A DNA stretch of 64,000 bases from Mesorhizobium erdmanii USDA 3471 (GTDB lineage Bacteria > Pseudomonadota > Alphaproteobacteria > Rhizobiales > Rhizobiaceae), in NCBI RefSeq assembly GCF_000472705.1, contig NZ_KI421453.1, forward strand, positions 248,001 to 312,000, given 5' to 3'. The notes beneath the pieces are model-generated. The model was not told the origin of the DNA. It was given only the letters and a program-made list of their open reading frames with translations, and searched no databases. This document shows positions 7,754 to 16,621 of this stretch, piece by piece. Position 1 is the first letter of the stretch. Every line of letters starts with the position of its first letter. Position numbers and translations under genes: made by a program.

Positions 7754-8891
7754 CGGCGTCTTCCGGCAGCAGCGAGGTGTCGGCAGGGGCGAAGAACAGC
7801 GGCAACTGGGCGCCGGGTTCGGGCAAGGCGATGGGCAATTTCGTTGCCGAGACGCGCACCGGCGTGCCGCCGACATCGAGCACAAGATGCGTGAGTTCAC
7901 CCTGCCAGTGCACTTCCCGCAATGTGCCGACGATGCGGTTGGTATGCTGGCTTTCGGCAGTCAGGCTGAGATGCTGCGGCCGGATGCAGAGCAGGCTCCT
8001 GTCACCGGCCTTCTCGTCGCGGCCGGCGCCCGTCAGCACCGCGTCGCCATGCCTTGCCGTGGCAAAGCCCTTCGAGCCGACGGCCTCGGCAACCGTGACC
8101 GGCAGAAGGTTGGCACGGCCGAGAAACTCGGCGGTGAAGCGGTTCGGCGGGCGGCGGTAGAGTTCCGTCGTTGGGCCATGCGAACAGACCCTGCCATCGC
8201 GCATGATGGCGATCTTGTCGGCAAGCGTCAGCGCCTCGGTCTGGTCGTGGGTGACATAGAGGATCGTCAGGCCCGGCAGGCTGCGGTGCAGGCGAGCGAT
8301 CTCCTCGACCATGTTGCGGCGAATCTGCGCGTCGAGCGCCGACAGCGGCTCGTCGAGCAGCAGCACACGCGGTCTGACGGCAAGCGCCCGAGCAATCGCC
8401 ACACGCTGCTGCTGCCCGCCCGACAGCTCGCGCGGATAGCGCCGGGCAAAAGTCGCCATGCCGACAGTGCCGAGCGCATCCTTGACCCGCTCGGCGATCA
8501 GCGCCTTTTCGGCACCTTGCGCCCGCAGCCCAAAGGCAACGTTGTCTTCCACCCGCATGTGCGGAAACAGCGCGTAGTTCTGCACCACCATGCCGAGGCC
8601 GCGTTCGTAGGGCGGCAGATCGGTGACGTCCGTGGCGCCGATACGGATGCGGCCGCTGACCGGCCGCACGAAGCCGGCGACGGCGCGCAGAGCGGTGGTC
8701 TTGCCGGAGCCGGAGGGACCGATCATCGCCAGGATTTCACCGGGCGCGATGTCGAGCGTCAGCGGGTGCAAGACGACATGTGCGCCATAGGCGACGCTGA
8801 CCTTGTCGAAGTGGACATTGGAGCCGGCGCCGCGAATTTTCGCGGCGTCGATGTCCATGACACTGGTACCAGTAAAGGCGGCGGCCGACAT
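7746..8891 (-). CDS. phnT: 2-aminoethylphosphonate ABC transporter ATP-binding protein, PhnT type
   Basis: A 381-residue ATPase with Walker A GPSGSGKTT, Q-loop VVQNYALFPHMRV, signature LSGGQQQRVAIARAL, Walker B LLLDEPLSALD and switch VTHDQTEALTL, followed by a C-terminal TOBE-like domain (from about residue 280). It energises import of AEP by PhnU/PhnV. The ATG at 8891 is preceded by a good GGAGGA; an in-frame start 57 bases further upstream would overlap the leader between phnS and phnT and lacks such a site. It lies 32 bases after phnS and overlaps phnU. Confidence 0.85.
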   Translation of the reverse strand: MSAAAFTGTSVMDIDAAKIRGAGSNVHFDKVSVAYGAHVVLHPLTLDIAPGEILAMIGPSGSGKTTALRAVAGFVRPVSGRIRIGATDVTDLPPYERGLGMVVQNYALFPHMRVEDNVAFGLRAQGAEKALIAERVKDALGTVGMATFARRYPRELSGGQQQRVAIARALAVRPRVLLLDEPLSALDAQIRRNMVEEIARLHRSLPGLTILYVTHDQTEALTLADKIAIMRDGRVCSHGPTTELYRRPPNRFTAEFLGRANLLPVTVAEAVGSKGFATARHGDAVLTGAGRDEKAGDRSLLCIRPQHLSLTAESQHTNRIVGTLREVHWQGELTHLVLDVGGTPVRVSATKLPIALPEPGAQLPLFFAPADTSLLPEDAGV

Positions 8892-8923
8892 GGCTTGGTC
8901 CTCCGGATTTCTGCCCTCGGGTG

Positions 8924-9955
8924 TCAGCTCCCGGTCGCCTCGTTCCACTTCTTGACGTAGTCGGGAAGCTTGCTCAGCGCCTCGTCCCAGTTCGGCGACC
9001 AGATGGTCAGGCCCTTCATCGCCTCCTGCAGCTTGGCGAAGTTGGCGTCATCGGGTTTGACATCCTTGCGGGCGGGCATACCGAGAGCAACCGAGCTTAT
9101 GGTGGACTGGGCTTCCTTGGCGAGCAGGAAGTCGATCAGCTTCTTGCCGTTGTCGGCATTGGGCGCACTGGTGACCAGGCCGATCTCATAGGGCAGCGCG
9201 AAAGTGGAGCGCACGCCGTCAGGTCCGGCCGGCCAGAACACCTTGATGTTGGGATTGTCGGCCATCTGCGACATGTTCATCTGCAGATCGCCATTGGCGA
9301 CGTGCAGTTCGCCCTTGTTGACCAGCGCGGTCAGCTTGCCCGTTGAGGCGGACGGGCCGACATTGTTGTCCTGCAGCTTCTTCATGAACTCGAAGCCGGC
9401 ATCCTCGCCGCCAAAGGCATGGATGACCTGCAGCATCACGGCAGTGCCGTCGCCGGCCTGACCGGGGGTAGAATACTGGATCTTGCCCTTGAACTTGGGA
9501 TCGAGCAGGTCGTTGTAGCTTTTCGGCGCTTCCGACAGCACGGCGCTGTTGTAGATGAAGTTCATGTAGTTGTTGACGACAGGCCGATACTTGTCGGTGC
9601 CGCCGTCGATCTGGTCGGCGCCTTCCGGCTTGTAGTCCTGCAGCAAGCCGCCGGCGGCGGCGCGCTGGACGAAGGGCGGCAGCGTCACCAGCACGTCGGC
9701 CTGCGGGTTCGATTTTTCCTTGGCGACACGCTCGACGACGCCGCCGGAGCCAGCCTCGATATACTGCACGGTGATGCCTGTGGCCTTGGTGAAGGCGGCG
9801 AATTCGGTCTCGTACCAGCTGCCATTGCCGTCATGGAGGCCGTCGGCGGAATAGATAGTGACGACGCCGTCGGCGAAGGCCGGGCCGACGAGAGCCGACG
9901 AAGCCAAGAGCGACACGGCGAGGGCCATTGCGATGCTTGCATTGCGCGATTTCAT
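8924..9955 (-). CDS. phnS: 2-aminoethylphosphonate-binding protein, PhnS type
   Basis: A 343-residue periplasmic binding protein with a clear signal peptide (Lys/Arg N-terminus, a hydrophobic stretch to about residue 25, cleavage likely after AFA). The mature start VVTIYSADGLHDG is characteristic of the iron/thiamine/phosphonate (type 2 periplasmic) family and of PhnS proteins. It captures the ligand for PhnTUV. An AGGGGAA sits upstream of the ATG at 9955. A 250-base non-coding stretch precedes it, so it probably has its own promoter although it lies in the same direction as phnW-phnA-phnY. The ligand is inferred from family resemblance and neighbours. Confidence 0.84.
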   Translation of the reverse strand: MKSRNASIAMALAVSLLASSALVGPAFADGVVTIYSADGLHDGNGSWYETEFAAFTKATGITVQYIEAGSGGVVERVAKEKSNPQADVLVTLPPFVQRAAAGGLLQDYKPEGADQIDGGTDKYRPVVNNYMNFIYNSAVLSEAPKSYNDLLDPKFKGKIQYSTPGQAGDGTAVMLQVIHAFGGEDAGFEFMKKLQDNNVGPSASTGKLTALVNKGELHVANGDLQMNMSQMADNPNIKVFWPAGPDGVRSTFALPYEIGLVTSAPNADNGKKLIDFLLAKEAQSTISSVALGMPARKDVKPDDANFAKLQEAMKGLTIWSPNWDEALSKLPDYVKKWNEATGS

Positions 9956-10082
9956 GGATCAGTTCCCCTGTGATTGAAGGCACATTCTGCGATGCACTAG
10001 GACCGACCACCTTCGTCTCTGGCGGACGTTGAGCCGATTGGATGTCGTCGTTGTGACAACTGTGGGGATCGGTGATCGATAA

Positions 10083-10130
10083 GTAAAATCTATTTATTTT
10101 ATGACAGACAAACTTCTTCTGATATTTGTC
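10083..10130. promoter_or_regulatory. Candidate phnS promoter/operator: AT-rich palindrome and second inverted repeat
   Basis: The 250 bases between the hydroxyacid dehydrogenase stop and phnS contain an AT-rich perfect inverted repeat TAAAAT-ctattt-ATTTTA (10084-10101) and, further on, GACAAA (10107-10112) paired with TTTGTC (10125-10130). The first resembles AAAAT-cgtt-ATTTT in the phnW upstream region (17886-17900), so both could be contacted by the LysR-type regulator beside phnW. This is pattern matching by eye only. Confidence 0.35.
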
Positions 10131-10205
10131 ATGGAACTGTCGCATGCTTGTCGCGGGCGCCAAAGCAGTTATGGGCAAGGCGTCTATCTGTTTGAAGAAC
10201 AAAGA

Positions 10206-11219
10206 CTATCGGCCGAATGAAACGCCCGATGCCTGCGCTCGCAGACGCGGATCATGCGAGCGGATGGTCACCGGCCGGTCCTCGAGTATCTCGAAGCAGC
10301 GCGCAAGCGTATCGTCCCCGAGCCGGCGCATCGCTTCATGCGTGAAGAAGGTGAGATGCGGAAACAGGATCACATTGTCGCGATCGAACAGGGCGCTCAT
10401 CGGATGGCCTGATCTGGCCAGCGGCTCGACCGAATAGACATCGAGCCCGGCGCCGCCAATCGCCCCGGCAACGATCGCCTCGACAAGCGCCGCCTCGTCG
10501 ACGAGCGCGCCGCGCGAAACATTGATGATGATGGCGGAAGGTTTGAGGCAGGCGAGTTCGGCCTTGCCGATCAGACCACGCGTCCCGTCATTGAGTACAC
10601 AATGGAGGGAAACGAAATCGCAGGCACGCAGCATGGCCTGCAGATCGTCGACCTTCTCGATGCCGGCGCCCTGCATCGTCGCCGCATCGACTCCGGGATC
10701 GAGGCCGAGCACCCGGGCACGAAACCCGTGGCCGGCCATGCGCGCCATGCTGCGGCCGATCTTGCCGCAGCCGACGAGCCCCAGCGTGGCCCCGGAAATG
10801 TCGCGCCCGAGCCAGCGTTGCGCGGGCCAGACCCAGCCATCGCGCAAAACCGCCGCGGTGATCGCCGGCAGCCGCTTGGCCAGCGATATCATCAGGGCGA
10901 AGGCGCCCTCAGCCACGGTTTCCTCGGCATAGTCGGGCACATTGACGACAGGAATGCCGCGCCGCATCGCAGCCGGGATGTCGATGGCGTCGATGCCGAC
11001 ACCGTATTTGACGATGCCCTTCAATCTGGGAGCCGCCTCGATCACCCGTGCGGTGATCGGCGTGTAGCACATGAGCAGAAGATCGGCATCGGCGACCGCA
11101 TCGATGAGATCGTCTTCGGAAATGCCATCCGGCAGCGTCACCAGTTCGACGCCCCTCGCCCGCAAGCCGGCATCAATTTCGGGACATTCGAGTTCCCGGT
11201 CGGTGCGCACGGCCTTCAT
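10206..11219 (-). CDS. D-isomer specific 2-hydroxyacid dehydrogenase in the phosphonate cluster
   Basis: A 337-residue NAD-dependent dehydrogenase. The Rossmann motif GLVGCGKIGRSMAR is central, and the catalytic Arg (NVSRGALVDE), Glu (DVYSVEPL) and His (LFPHLTFFTHE) are all present, so it should be active. The family interconverts 2-keto and D-2-hydroxy acids. It lies 21 bases after the PLP enzyme gene and in the same direction as phnW-phnA-phnY, and is followed by phnSTUV. I start at ATG 11219, with AGGAG about 11 bases upstream; GTG/TTG codons at 11231/11228 are alternatives. Its substrate here is unknown: a phosphono analogue of lactate/pyruvate is one possibility, glyoxylate or hydroxypyruvate another. 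Confidence 0.83.
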   Translation of the reverse strand: MKAVRTDRELECPEIDAGLRARGVELVTLPDGISEDDLIDAVADADLLLMCYTPITARVIEAAPRLKGIVKYGVGIDAIDIPAAMRRGIPVVNVPDYAEETVAEGAFALMISLAKRLPAITAAVLRDGWVWPAQRWLGRDISGATLGLVGCGKIGRSMARMAGHGFRARVLGLDPGVDAATMQGAGIEKVDDLQAMLRACDFVSLHCVLNDGTRGLIGKAELACLKPSAIIINVSRGALVDEAALVEAIVAGAIGGAGLDVYSVEPLARSGHPMSALFDRDNVILFPHLTFFTHEAMRRLGDDTLARCFEILEDRPVTIRSHDPRLRAQASGVSFGR

Positions 11220-11240
11220 TATCGACAACACTCCTCATGC

Positions 11241-12587
11241 TCAGCCAGCGAGCACCGCGGCCTCGACGATGTCCAGCGCCCGGTCGAGGTCGGCCCGCGC
11301 GATAACGAGCGGCGGCGAAAGGGTGAGCGCATTGCCCTGGCTGATCTTGAAGCTCAGCCCTTGTTCGAGGCAACGGTAATAGACCTTTTCGGCGAGCGCG
11401 CGCGCCGGCGCGCGGCTTGCCTTGTCCTCGACCATCTCGACGCCGAACAGCAATCCCCTGCCCCTGACGTCGCCAACGAAGGGCGAGCGCCGCATGAGGT
11501 CGTTCATGCGTGCCATGGCATGGGCGCCGAGCTCGGCGGCGCGCTCGGCCAGTCCCTCCTCGCGCACGATGGCGATAGTGGTCAGCGCGGCGCGCGCGGT
11601 GACCGGGTTCTTCTCATGCGTGTAGTGGCCGATGGCGTAGTCGCCGGCGACGTCGAGGTCGCGCCGCGCGATCACCGAGGCGATGGGCAGGATGCCCCCA
11701 CCCAGAGACTTGCCGAGCACGATCATGTCGGGCGTGACGCCGTCATGCTCGGACGCAAAGAATTTTCCGGTCTTGCCAAGGCCGGTCGGTATCTCGTCGA
11801 AGATCAGCAGTGTGCCGTGGCGGTCGCAGGCCTCGCGCACCGCCTTCCAGAAACCGGGCGCCGGCACCAGCGGCGTCGCCCGCATCGGTTCGGCGATGAA
11901 GGCAGCAAAATCACCTTCGCGGCCGAGCACGTAGGAGATCATGCTGGCGCAGGCGCGGGCAGACTCCTCCAGCGAAGTGGTGCCATAGGGGCAGTTGTGC
12001 GGCGCCCACGGCGCGACATGCTCGGCGCCAGGCAGAAGCGGCCCGGCAATGCCCGACCGGAAGGTCGCCTCGCCGCCGACGCTCGACGCGCCAAAGCCGG
12101 CACCATGGAAGGCATCCCAGAAGGACAGCGTCTTGAAGCGGCCGGTGGCCGCACGCGCCAGCTTCAGCGCTACCTCGATCGCATCGGACCCGCCGGTGGT
12201 GAACAGCACCTTGCCGAGATTTCCCGGCGCCAGTTCGCCGAGCGTCTCGGCGAGCTCCACCGCCGGCTCGCAGGCGAAACGGCGCGGCGCGAAGGGCAAG
12301 GCGTCCATCTGCGCGCGGATCGCTTCCTTCAGGCGCGGATGGCCGTAGCCGATGTGGTGCACGCTGTTGCCATGGAAATCCATGTAGCGCCGCCCGGCGA
12401 TATCCTCGATCCAGATGCCTTCGGCCTTGGCGATGGCCGAGACACACGGGCTGGACAGGCTCTGGTGCAGGAAGGCGGCGGCATCGCGCGCAAGCAGGCG
12501 ACGCGTTGGCGCGTCATCCTGTTTTGCCGTCCAGGCGCCGCGCGCGGCGGAACTGTTCGATTCACCTTCGGTATGGACGAGGGTCAT
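11241..12587 (-). CDS. pbfA: Class III PLP enzyme, probable (R)-1-hydroxy-2-aminoethylphosphonate ammonia-lyase (PbfA-like)
   Basis: A 448-residue fold-type I PLP enzyme with the class III aminotransferase layout: TTGGSDAIEVALKLAR for the phosphate site, D264 in LLIFDEIPTG and Schiff-base lysine K293 in VLGKSLGGG. A second aminotransferase beside the AEP transaminase phnW is redundant unless it handles another substrate. Members of this family in phosphonate clusters have been characterised as lyases that release ammonia from (R)-1-hydroxy-2-aminoethylphosphonate to give phosphonoacetaldehyde, feeding PhnY. The assignment to that group is by context and overall resemblance; a true transaminase cannot be excluded. 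The gene ends 21 bases before the hydroxyacid dehydrogenase and starts 64 bases after the FAD enzyme. Confidence 0.72.
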   Translation of the reverse strand: MTLVHTEGESNSSAARGAWTAKQDDAPTRRLLARDAAAFLHQSLSSPCVSAIAKAEGIWIEDIAGRRYMDFHGNSVHHIGYGHPRLKEAIRAQMDALPFAPRRFACEPAVELAETLGELAPGNLGKVLFTTGGSDAIEVALKLARAATGRFKTLSFWDAFHGAGFGASSVGGEATFRSGIAGPLLPGAEHVAPWAPHNCPYGTTSLEESARACASMISYVLGREGDFAAFIAEPMRATPLVPAPGFWKAVREACDRHGTLLIFDEIPTGLGKTGKFFASEHDGVTPDMIVLGKSLGGGILPIASVIARRDLDVAGDYAIGHYTHEKNPVTARAALTTIAIVREEGLAERAAELGAHAMARMNDLMRRSPFVGDVRGRGLLFGVEMVEDKASRAPARALAEKVYYRCLEQGLSFKISQGNALTLSPPLVIARADLDRALDIVEAAVLAG

Positions 12588-12651
12588 TGTTCCTCACACG
12601 TATTGTCGCGCCTTTGCCGGTGCAGCGAAGCCTTGCACCATAAGATATCAA

Positions 12652-13767
12652 TCATCCAAACAGCTCCGCGACGGTCTCCTCGCCAATGGCGAATCCGGTG
12701 CTGGCACCCGTGCCGCTGGTGACTATGACGAGCCGCACATCGTCATGCGGGGCGTCGCGGATCATCGCAGAGCCCGCCGACGCATAGGTTCCCGTCCAAC
12801 GCGCGACCACCTCAGGCGCCTTGCCGCCGAACAAGGTCTTGAATTCATCGAGGATAAGCTGGTCTACCGCATCCGACCCGAATGGATCGAGCGTCATGCC
12901 GTAGTGATGGGAATCGCCGATGACCAGAGAGCCGTCGGCGCTTTGCACGACGATCAGATGGACGCCGTTTTCCAGCGCCGCGCCGCACTGTTCGGTCAAT
13001 CTTTTCCGCAAGGCGCCGGCCTCCGGCAGGCAGGAGAAGCCGCCGTATCGCAGCAGGCTGAGATCGGAGGTCAGGGCCGAGCGAAACCGGTGTCCGGGGT
13101 CGGCAAGCCGCAGCATCTGAAGCTTGCAGCGCCTGATACCATATTGGCCCATCCGCTCGGGATAGAGCGAGGCAAAATCATCACCGGGGCAGACCACGAT
13201 CTTTTCGGCATACAGACGGCCCGAACTGGTCTCGACGACCGGCGCGGCGATCGATGTCACCGAGATGCCGTTGCGAAATTCGACGCCGTGCATTTCGGCC
13301 AGGAACGACGTCAGCCTGGGCAGAACCTCACGCGATTCGACCCGCAATTCGAATGGGCTGTAGAGCCCGCCGACAAGCGCCTTCTCATCCAGGCCATCAA
13401 GGTGTGCGGCCGCTTCGCGTGCCGTCAGCAGCTTGCAGTCCTGGCCATCCTGTCCGGACCTGAAGGCCTCCAGCAGAGCCAGCGCTTCCGGGCGCTGCGC
13501 GGCGACCAGCTTGCCGCGCTGCAGAATTTCCAACCCTGCCTCGCCGGCGAGGTCGAGCCAGACCTGCCGGCTGCGTTCGGCGCGCCGGCGCGACAGGCCA
13601 GAATCCTGCCCGGTGACGACGACAAGGCCGAAATTGCGGATCGAGGCGCCATTCGCCTTCTGGTCGCGGTCGACGACAACGACGCCGAGCCCGCGCCGCA
13701 CCGCCGCCAGCGCATGCGCCAGCCCGACGATGCCCGAGCCGACGACGGCGAGATCGTAGCGGTCCAT
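12652..13767 (-). CDS. FAD-dependent oxidoreductase of the phosphonate-associated HpnW type
   Basis: A 371-residue DAO-fold flavoprotein: FAD motif VVGSGIVGLAHALAA at residues 7-21, the early segment SIRNFGLVVVTGQ and a C-terminal TSGTGASTGFAIGE that closes the FAD site. The group is recognised for sitting in phosphonate gene clusters (the TIGR family once named HpnW_proposed), and relatives have been reported to oxidise N-methylated or hydroxylated AEP towards phosphonoacetaldehyde. The ATG at 13767 is 5 bases after the phnY stop; a GTG at 13779 would overlap phnY. It probably extends the range of phosphonates funnelled into phnY-phnA. Confidence 0.78.
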   Translation of the reverse strand: MDRYDLAVVGSGIVGLAHALAAVRRGLGVVVVDRDQKANGASIRNFGLVVVTGQDSGLSRRRAERSRQVWLDLAGEAGLEILQRGKLVAAQRPEALALLEAFRSGQDGQDCKLLTAREAAAHLDGLDEKALVGGLYSPFELRVESREVLPRLTSFLAEMHGVEFRNGISVTSIAAPVVETSSGRLYAEKIVVCPGDDFASLYPERMGQYGIRRCKLQMLRLADPGHRFRSALTSDLSLLRYGGFSCLPEAGALRKRLTEQCGAALENGVHLIVVQSADGSLVIGDSHHYGMTLDPFGSDAVDQLILDEFKTLFGGKAPEVVARWTGTYASAGSAMIRDAPHDDVRLVIVTSGTGASTGFAIGEETVAELFG

Positions 13768-13772
13768 CGAGC

Positions 13773-15227
13773 CTACCACGGCAGCGAAAAAGTCTTGACG
13801 TTGGTGTAGCTCTTCATCGCCTCGATGACGCCTTCCTTGTAGCCATTGCCGCTGTCCTTGATGCCGCCGAAAGGCGACATCTCGATACGGTAGCCCGGCA
13901 CTTCCCAGATGTTGACCGTGCCAACCTCGAGGCCGGCGATGTATTTCTGCATGCGGGGAAACGAGTTGGTGCAGACGCCCGACGAAAGTCCGAAGGCGGT
14001 CGAGTTGGATAGCTTGATCAACGCCTCGTCATCATCGGGAGCGCGCACGATCGGGATGATCGGCCCAAACGTTTCTTCCATGACCAGCTCGGAGGTGTGC
14101 GGCACGCGATCGACGACGATCGGCGGCAGCAGCGCACCCTGGCGGCCGGGGTTGTAGAGGATGTCGGCGCCTTGTTCGGCGGCCATGTGAACGCGGGCTT
14201 CGAAGAGTGCGGCCGCCTTCTCGTGCACGACGGTGCCGAGGTCGGTCGAGCGGTCCATCGGGTCGCCGAAGCGGATCTTCTTCGCCCGCTCAAGCACCAA
14301 CGGCACGAAACGGTCGGCGACGCTTTCCTGGACCAGGATGCGCTTGACCGCCGTGCAGCGCTGGCCGGAGTTTTTCGTCGCTCCGGCCACCGCCAGGTCA
14401 GCTGCCCTTGCCAGATCCTCGTCCGACAAATCGTTGAGGATGATCAGGGGATCATTGCCGCCGAGTTCCAGCACCTGGCGCTTGTAGCCGGCGGTGCGAG
14501 CGATCATCTTGCCGACGGGAACACCGCCGGTGAAGGTGATCAGGTCGATGTTGTCGTTGGTGATCATCTCGTTGCCGATATCGGCCGGCCAGCCGGTCAC
14601 CACCGACAGCATTTCCGGCGGCAGGCCGGCCTCGTAGAGGATGTCGGCCAGAAGCAGCGCCGTCATCGGCGTCAGTTCGGTCGGCTTGACTACCACGCAA
14701 TTGTTGGTGGCGATCGCCGGCGCCACCTTGTGCGAGACCATGTTGAGCGGATGGTTGAACGGCGTAATCGCCGAGATCGCCTTCAGCGGCTCGCGGATGG
14801 TGAAGATCTTGCGCGCCTTGCCGTGCGGGGTGAGATCGCAGGAGAATATCTGGCCGTCATCTTGGATGCACATCTGCGCCGACAGCGTGAACACGTCATA
14901 GGCGCGGCCGACCTCATAGAGCGAATCCGTCTTGGAGATGCCGAGTTCCAGCGTGATGAGATCGGATATCTCCTCCCGGCGCGAGGCCAGCGCCTCTGCG
15001 GTGCGGAACAGGATCTGCTGGCGCTCGTAACGGGTCAGCTTCGACTTGTAACCGGCAGCGATCTCGAAGGCTCGTCGCGCATGCTCGGCGCGACCGGCGG
15101 GCACGGTGCCGATAACGGTGTCGTTCCAGGGGTAGCGCACCTCGACGATGCCATCGGCATCGACCTTCTTGCCGGCGATACGCATCGGCTCGTGGCGAAC
15201 TTTGATGGAAGGGTCGAGTTGGGTCAT
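13773..15227 (-). CDS. phnY: Phosphonoacetaldehyde dehydrogenase
   Basis: A 484-residue NAD-dependent aldehyde dehydrogenase that oxidises phosphonoacetaldehyde to phosphonoacetate. The nucleophile C291 lies in NSGQRCTAVK and the general base E254 in VLELGGNDP. Residues I recall as phosphonate contacts in the Sinorhizobium meliloti enzyme fall on identical positions: R108 (YEVGRAYD), H159 (ITPFNHPLNM) and R290 next to the catalytic Cys. Length matches that enzyme closely. A 113-base gap separates it from phnA upstream, so an internal promoter is possible but none is evident. Confidence 0.93.
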   Translation of the reverse strand: MTQLDPSIKVRHEPMRIAGKKVDADGIVEVRYPWNDTVIGTVPAGRAEHARRAFEIAAGYKSKLTRYERQQILFRTAEALASRREEISDLITLELGISKTDSLYEVGRAYDVFTLSAQMCIQDDGQIFSCDLTPHGKARKIFTIREPLKAISAITPFNHPLNMVSHKVAPAIATNNCVVVKPTELTPMTALLLADILYEAGLPPEMLSVVTGWPADIGNEMITNDNIDLITFTGGVPVGKMIARTAGYKRQVLELGGNDPLIILNDLSDEDLARAADLAVAGATKNSGQRCTAVKRILVQESVADRFVPLVLERAKKIRFGDPMDRSTDLGTVVHEKAAALFEARVHMAAEQGADILYNPGRQGALLPPIVVDRVPHTSELVMEETFGPIIPIVRAPDDDEALIKLSNSTAFGLSSGVCTNSFPRMQKYIAGLEVGTVNIWEVPGYRIEMSPFGGIKDSGNGYKEGVIEAMKSYTNVKTFSLPW

Positions 15228-15340
15228 GTCAGTGTTTCCGATGCTCAGCGAGCAACATTGATCTCTTGTCGGCGGGCCATCGCGTGTCGGCCAGCACCAT
15301 CATGAATGCCTACATACCTTGCTGACACCCAACTCAACGC

Positions 15341-16597
15341 TCACGCCAGCGCAGCCGCCATCGTCGCGTAGTAGAAGGCGTCGAAATTGCGCAGCGTGGG
15401 TTCGTTCGGCAGGTCCGGCAGCACGCGATTGACGATGAACGGCACCTCCTGCTCGGTCAGCCCGCCATGCGAGCGCAGCGGTTCGTTCAGCGCCGCCAGA
15501 TCGTGGCGATGCTCCGAGGTGCCGATCGTCTTGTTTTCGGTGGAGATCAGCACGATGTCGCCGATGCGGTCGGCCGGCAGTTCGAAACGCTCGCAGGCGG
15601 TCGGGCTATCGACAACCAGCATGATGCCGTCGATCTTCGCCAGCCGTGCCATGATGCCGGCCTGGTCGGCGCCGTCAGGCAGATAGGCCGTGGCGAATGA
15701 GCCCAGCGCCCCGTGATGCACGACATAGGGGTCGGTGATCGGCAGGATGACCCTGGCCGCGTCCTTGCCCAGCCATTCGTCGAGCAAGTCCTGGACGTAG
15801 ACCACGTCGGGCGAACCATCCGCCTTGTGCTTGGGCTTCATGCCGTGGTCGGCGGTGACGACGATCGCCGCGCCCAGCGCATCGAGCTCGGTCAAGTACT
15901 TGTCGAACATCTCGTAGAAGGCGTTGGCCTGGGGAACGCCCGGCGCGTATTTGTGCTGCACATAGTCCGTCGTCGTCAGGTACATGATGTCGGGGCGGAA
16001 TTCCCTGAGCAACTGGACGCCGGCGGCGAATACGAATTCAGACAATTCGGCCGAATAAACCTCGGGCACCGGCAGGCCGAAATGCTTCGAGGCGTTGTCG
16101 ATGCCATGCTGGGCTAGAGTCGTGGTATCGGACTTTTCGGCCGAGAAGCACAGCGCGCGGCCTTCGTCGAAGGCGAGCCCCTTGCCGAGCAGCGCGCGCA
16201 GCTTGTCCTTGGCGGTGACCACGGCGACCTTGGCGCCGGCATCATAGAAGGCCTGGAAAACGGTCGGCGCGCGCAGGAAGCGCGGGTCGTTCATCATCAC
16301 TTCCTTGCCGGTCTCGCGCTCGTAGAGATAGTTGCCGCAAATGCCATGCACTGAAGGCGGGCGACCGGTGGCGATCGACAGATTGTTGGGGTTGGTGAAG
16401 CTCGGGATGACCGAGTGCGCAAAGCGCACCGTGCCCTTCTGCTTGATCCTGACCAAGGCCGGCATCAGCCCGGCCTTGATCGCTTCGTCGAGATAGGCCG
16501 GCTCGCAGCCGTCCAGGCAGATGGCGATCGCCGGCACACGCGGCCATGCGTAGGTGCGGCCGTTGACGGCGACGTTGATGGGAGACATCTGATTCAT
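15341..16597 (-). CDS. phnA: Phosphonoacetate hydrolase
   Basis: A 418-residue member of the alkaline phosphatase superfamily that cleaves the C-P bond of phosphonoacetate to acetate and phosphate. Numbering from the ATG, the metal and nucleophile residues described for the S. meliloti enzyme all fall in register: D29 (ICLDGCEP), T68 nucleophile (PSFTNPNN), D211 and H215 (TTTDYVQHK), D250-H251 (TADHGMK) and H377 (RSHGGLTEQE). The full catalytic set and length support an active enzyme. It lies 24 bases downstream of phnW and is surely cotranscribed with it. Confidence 0.95.
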   Translation of the reverse strand: MNQMSPINVAVNGRTYAWPRVPAIAICLDGCEPAYLDEAIKAGLMPALVRIKQKGTVRFAHSVIPSFTNPNNLSIATGRPPSVHGICGNYLYERETGKEVMMNDPRFLRAPTVFQAFYDAGAKVAVVTAKDKLRALLGKGLAFDEGRALCFSAEKSDTTTLAQHGIDNASKHFGLPVPEVYSAELSEFVFAAGVQLLREFRPDIMYLTTTDYVQHKYAPGVPQANAFYEMFDKYLTELDALGAAIVVTADHGMKPKHKADGSPDVVYVQDLLDEWLGKDAARVILPITDPYVVHHGALGSFATAYLPDGADQAGIMARLAKIDGIMLVVDSPTACERFELPADRIGDIVLISTENKTIGTSEHRHDLAALNEPLRSHGGLTEQEVPFIVNRVLPDLPNEPTLRNFDAFYYATMAAALA

Positions 16598-16621
16598 CGA
16601 AAATCCTCGAGATCTGCCGCC

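Noticed and set aside
10602..12722. A 706-codon open frame on the plus strand across the phosphonate cluster
   Set aside because: It is antisense to the hydroxyacid dehydrogenase and PLP enzyme genes, which have clear catalytic motifs; its translation is Arg/His/Asp-rich and resembles no family.
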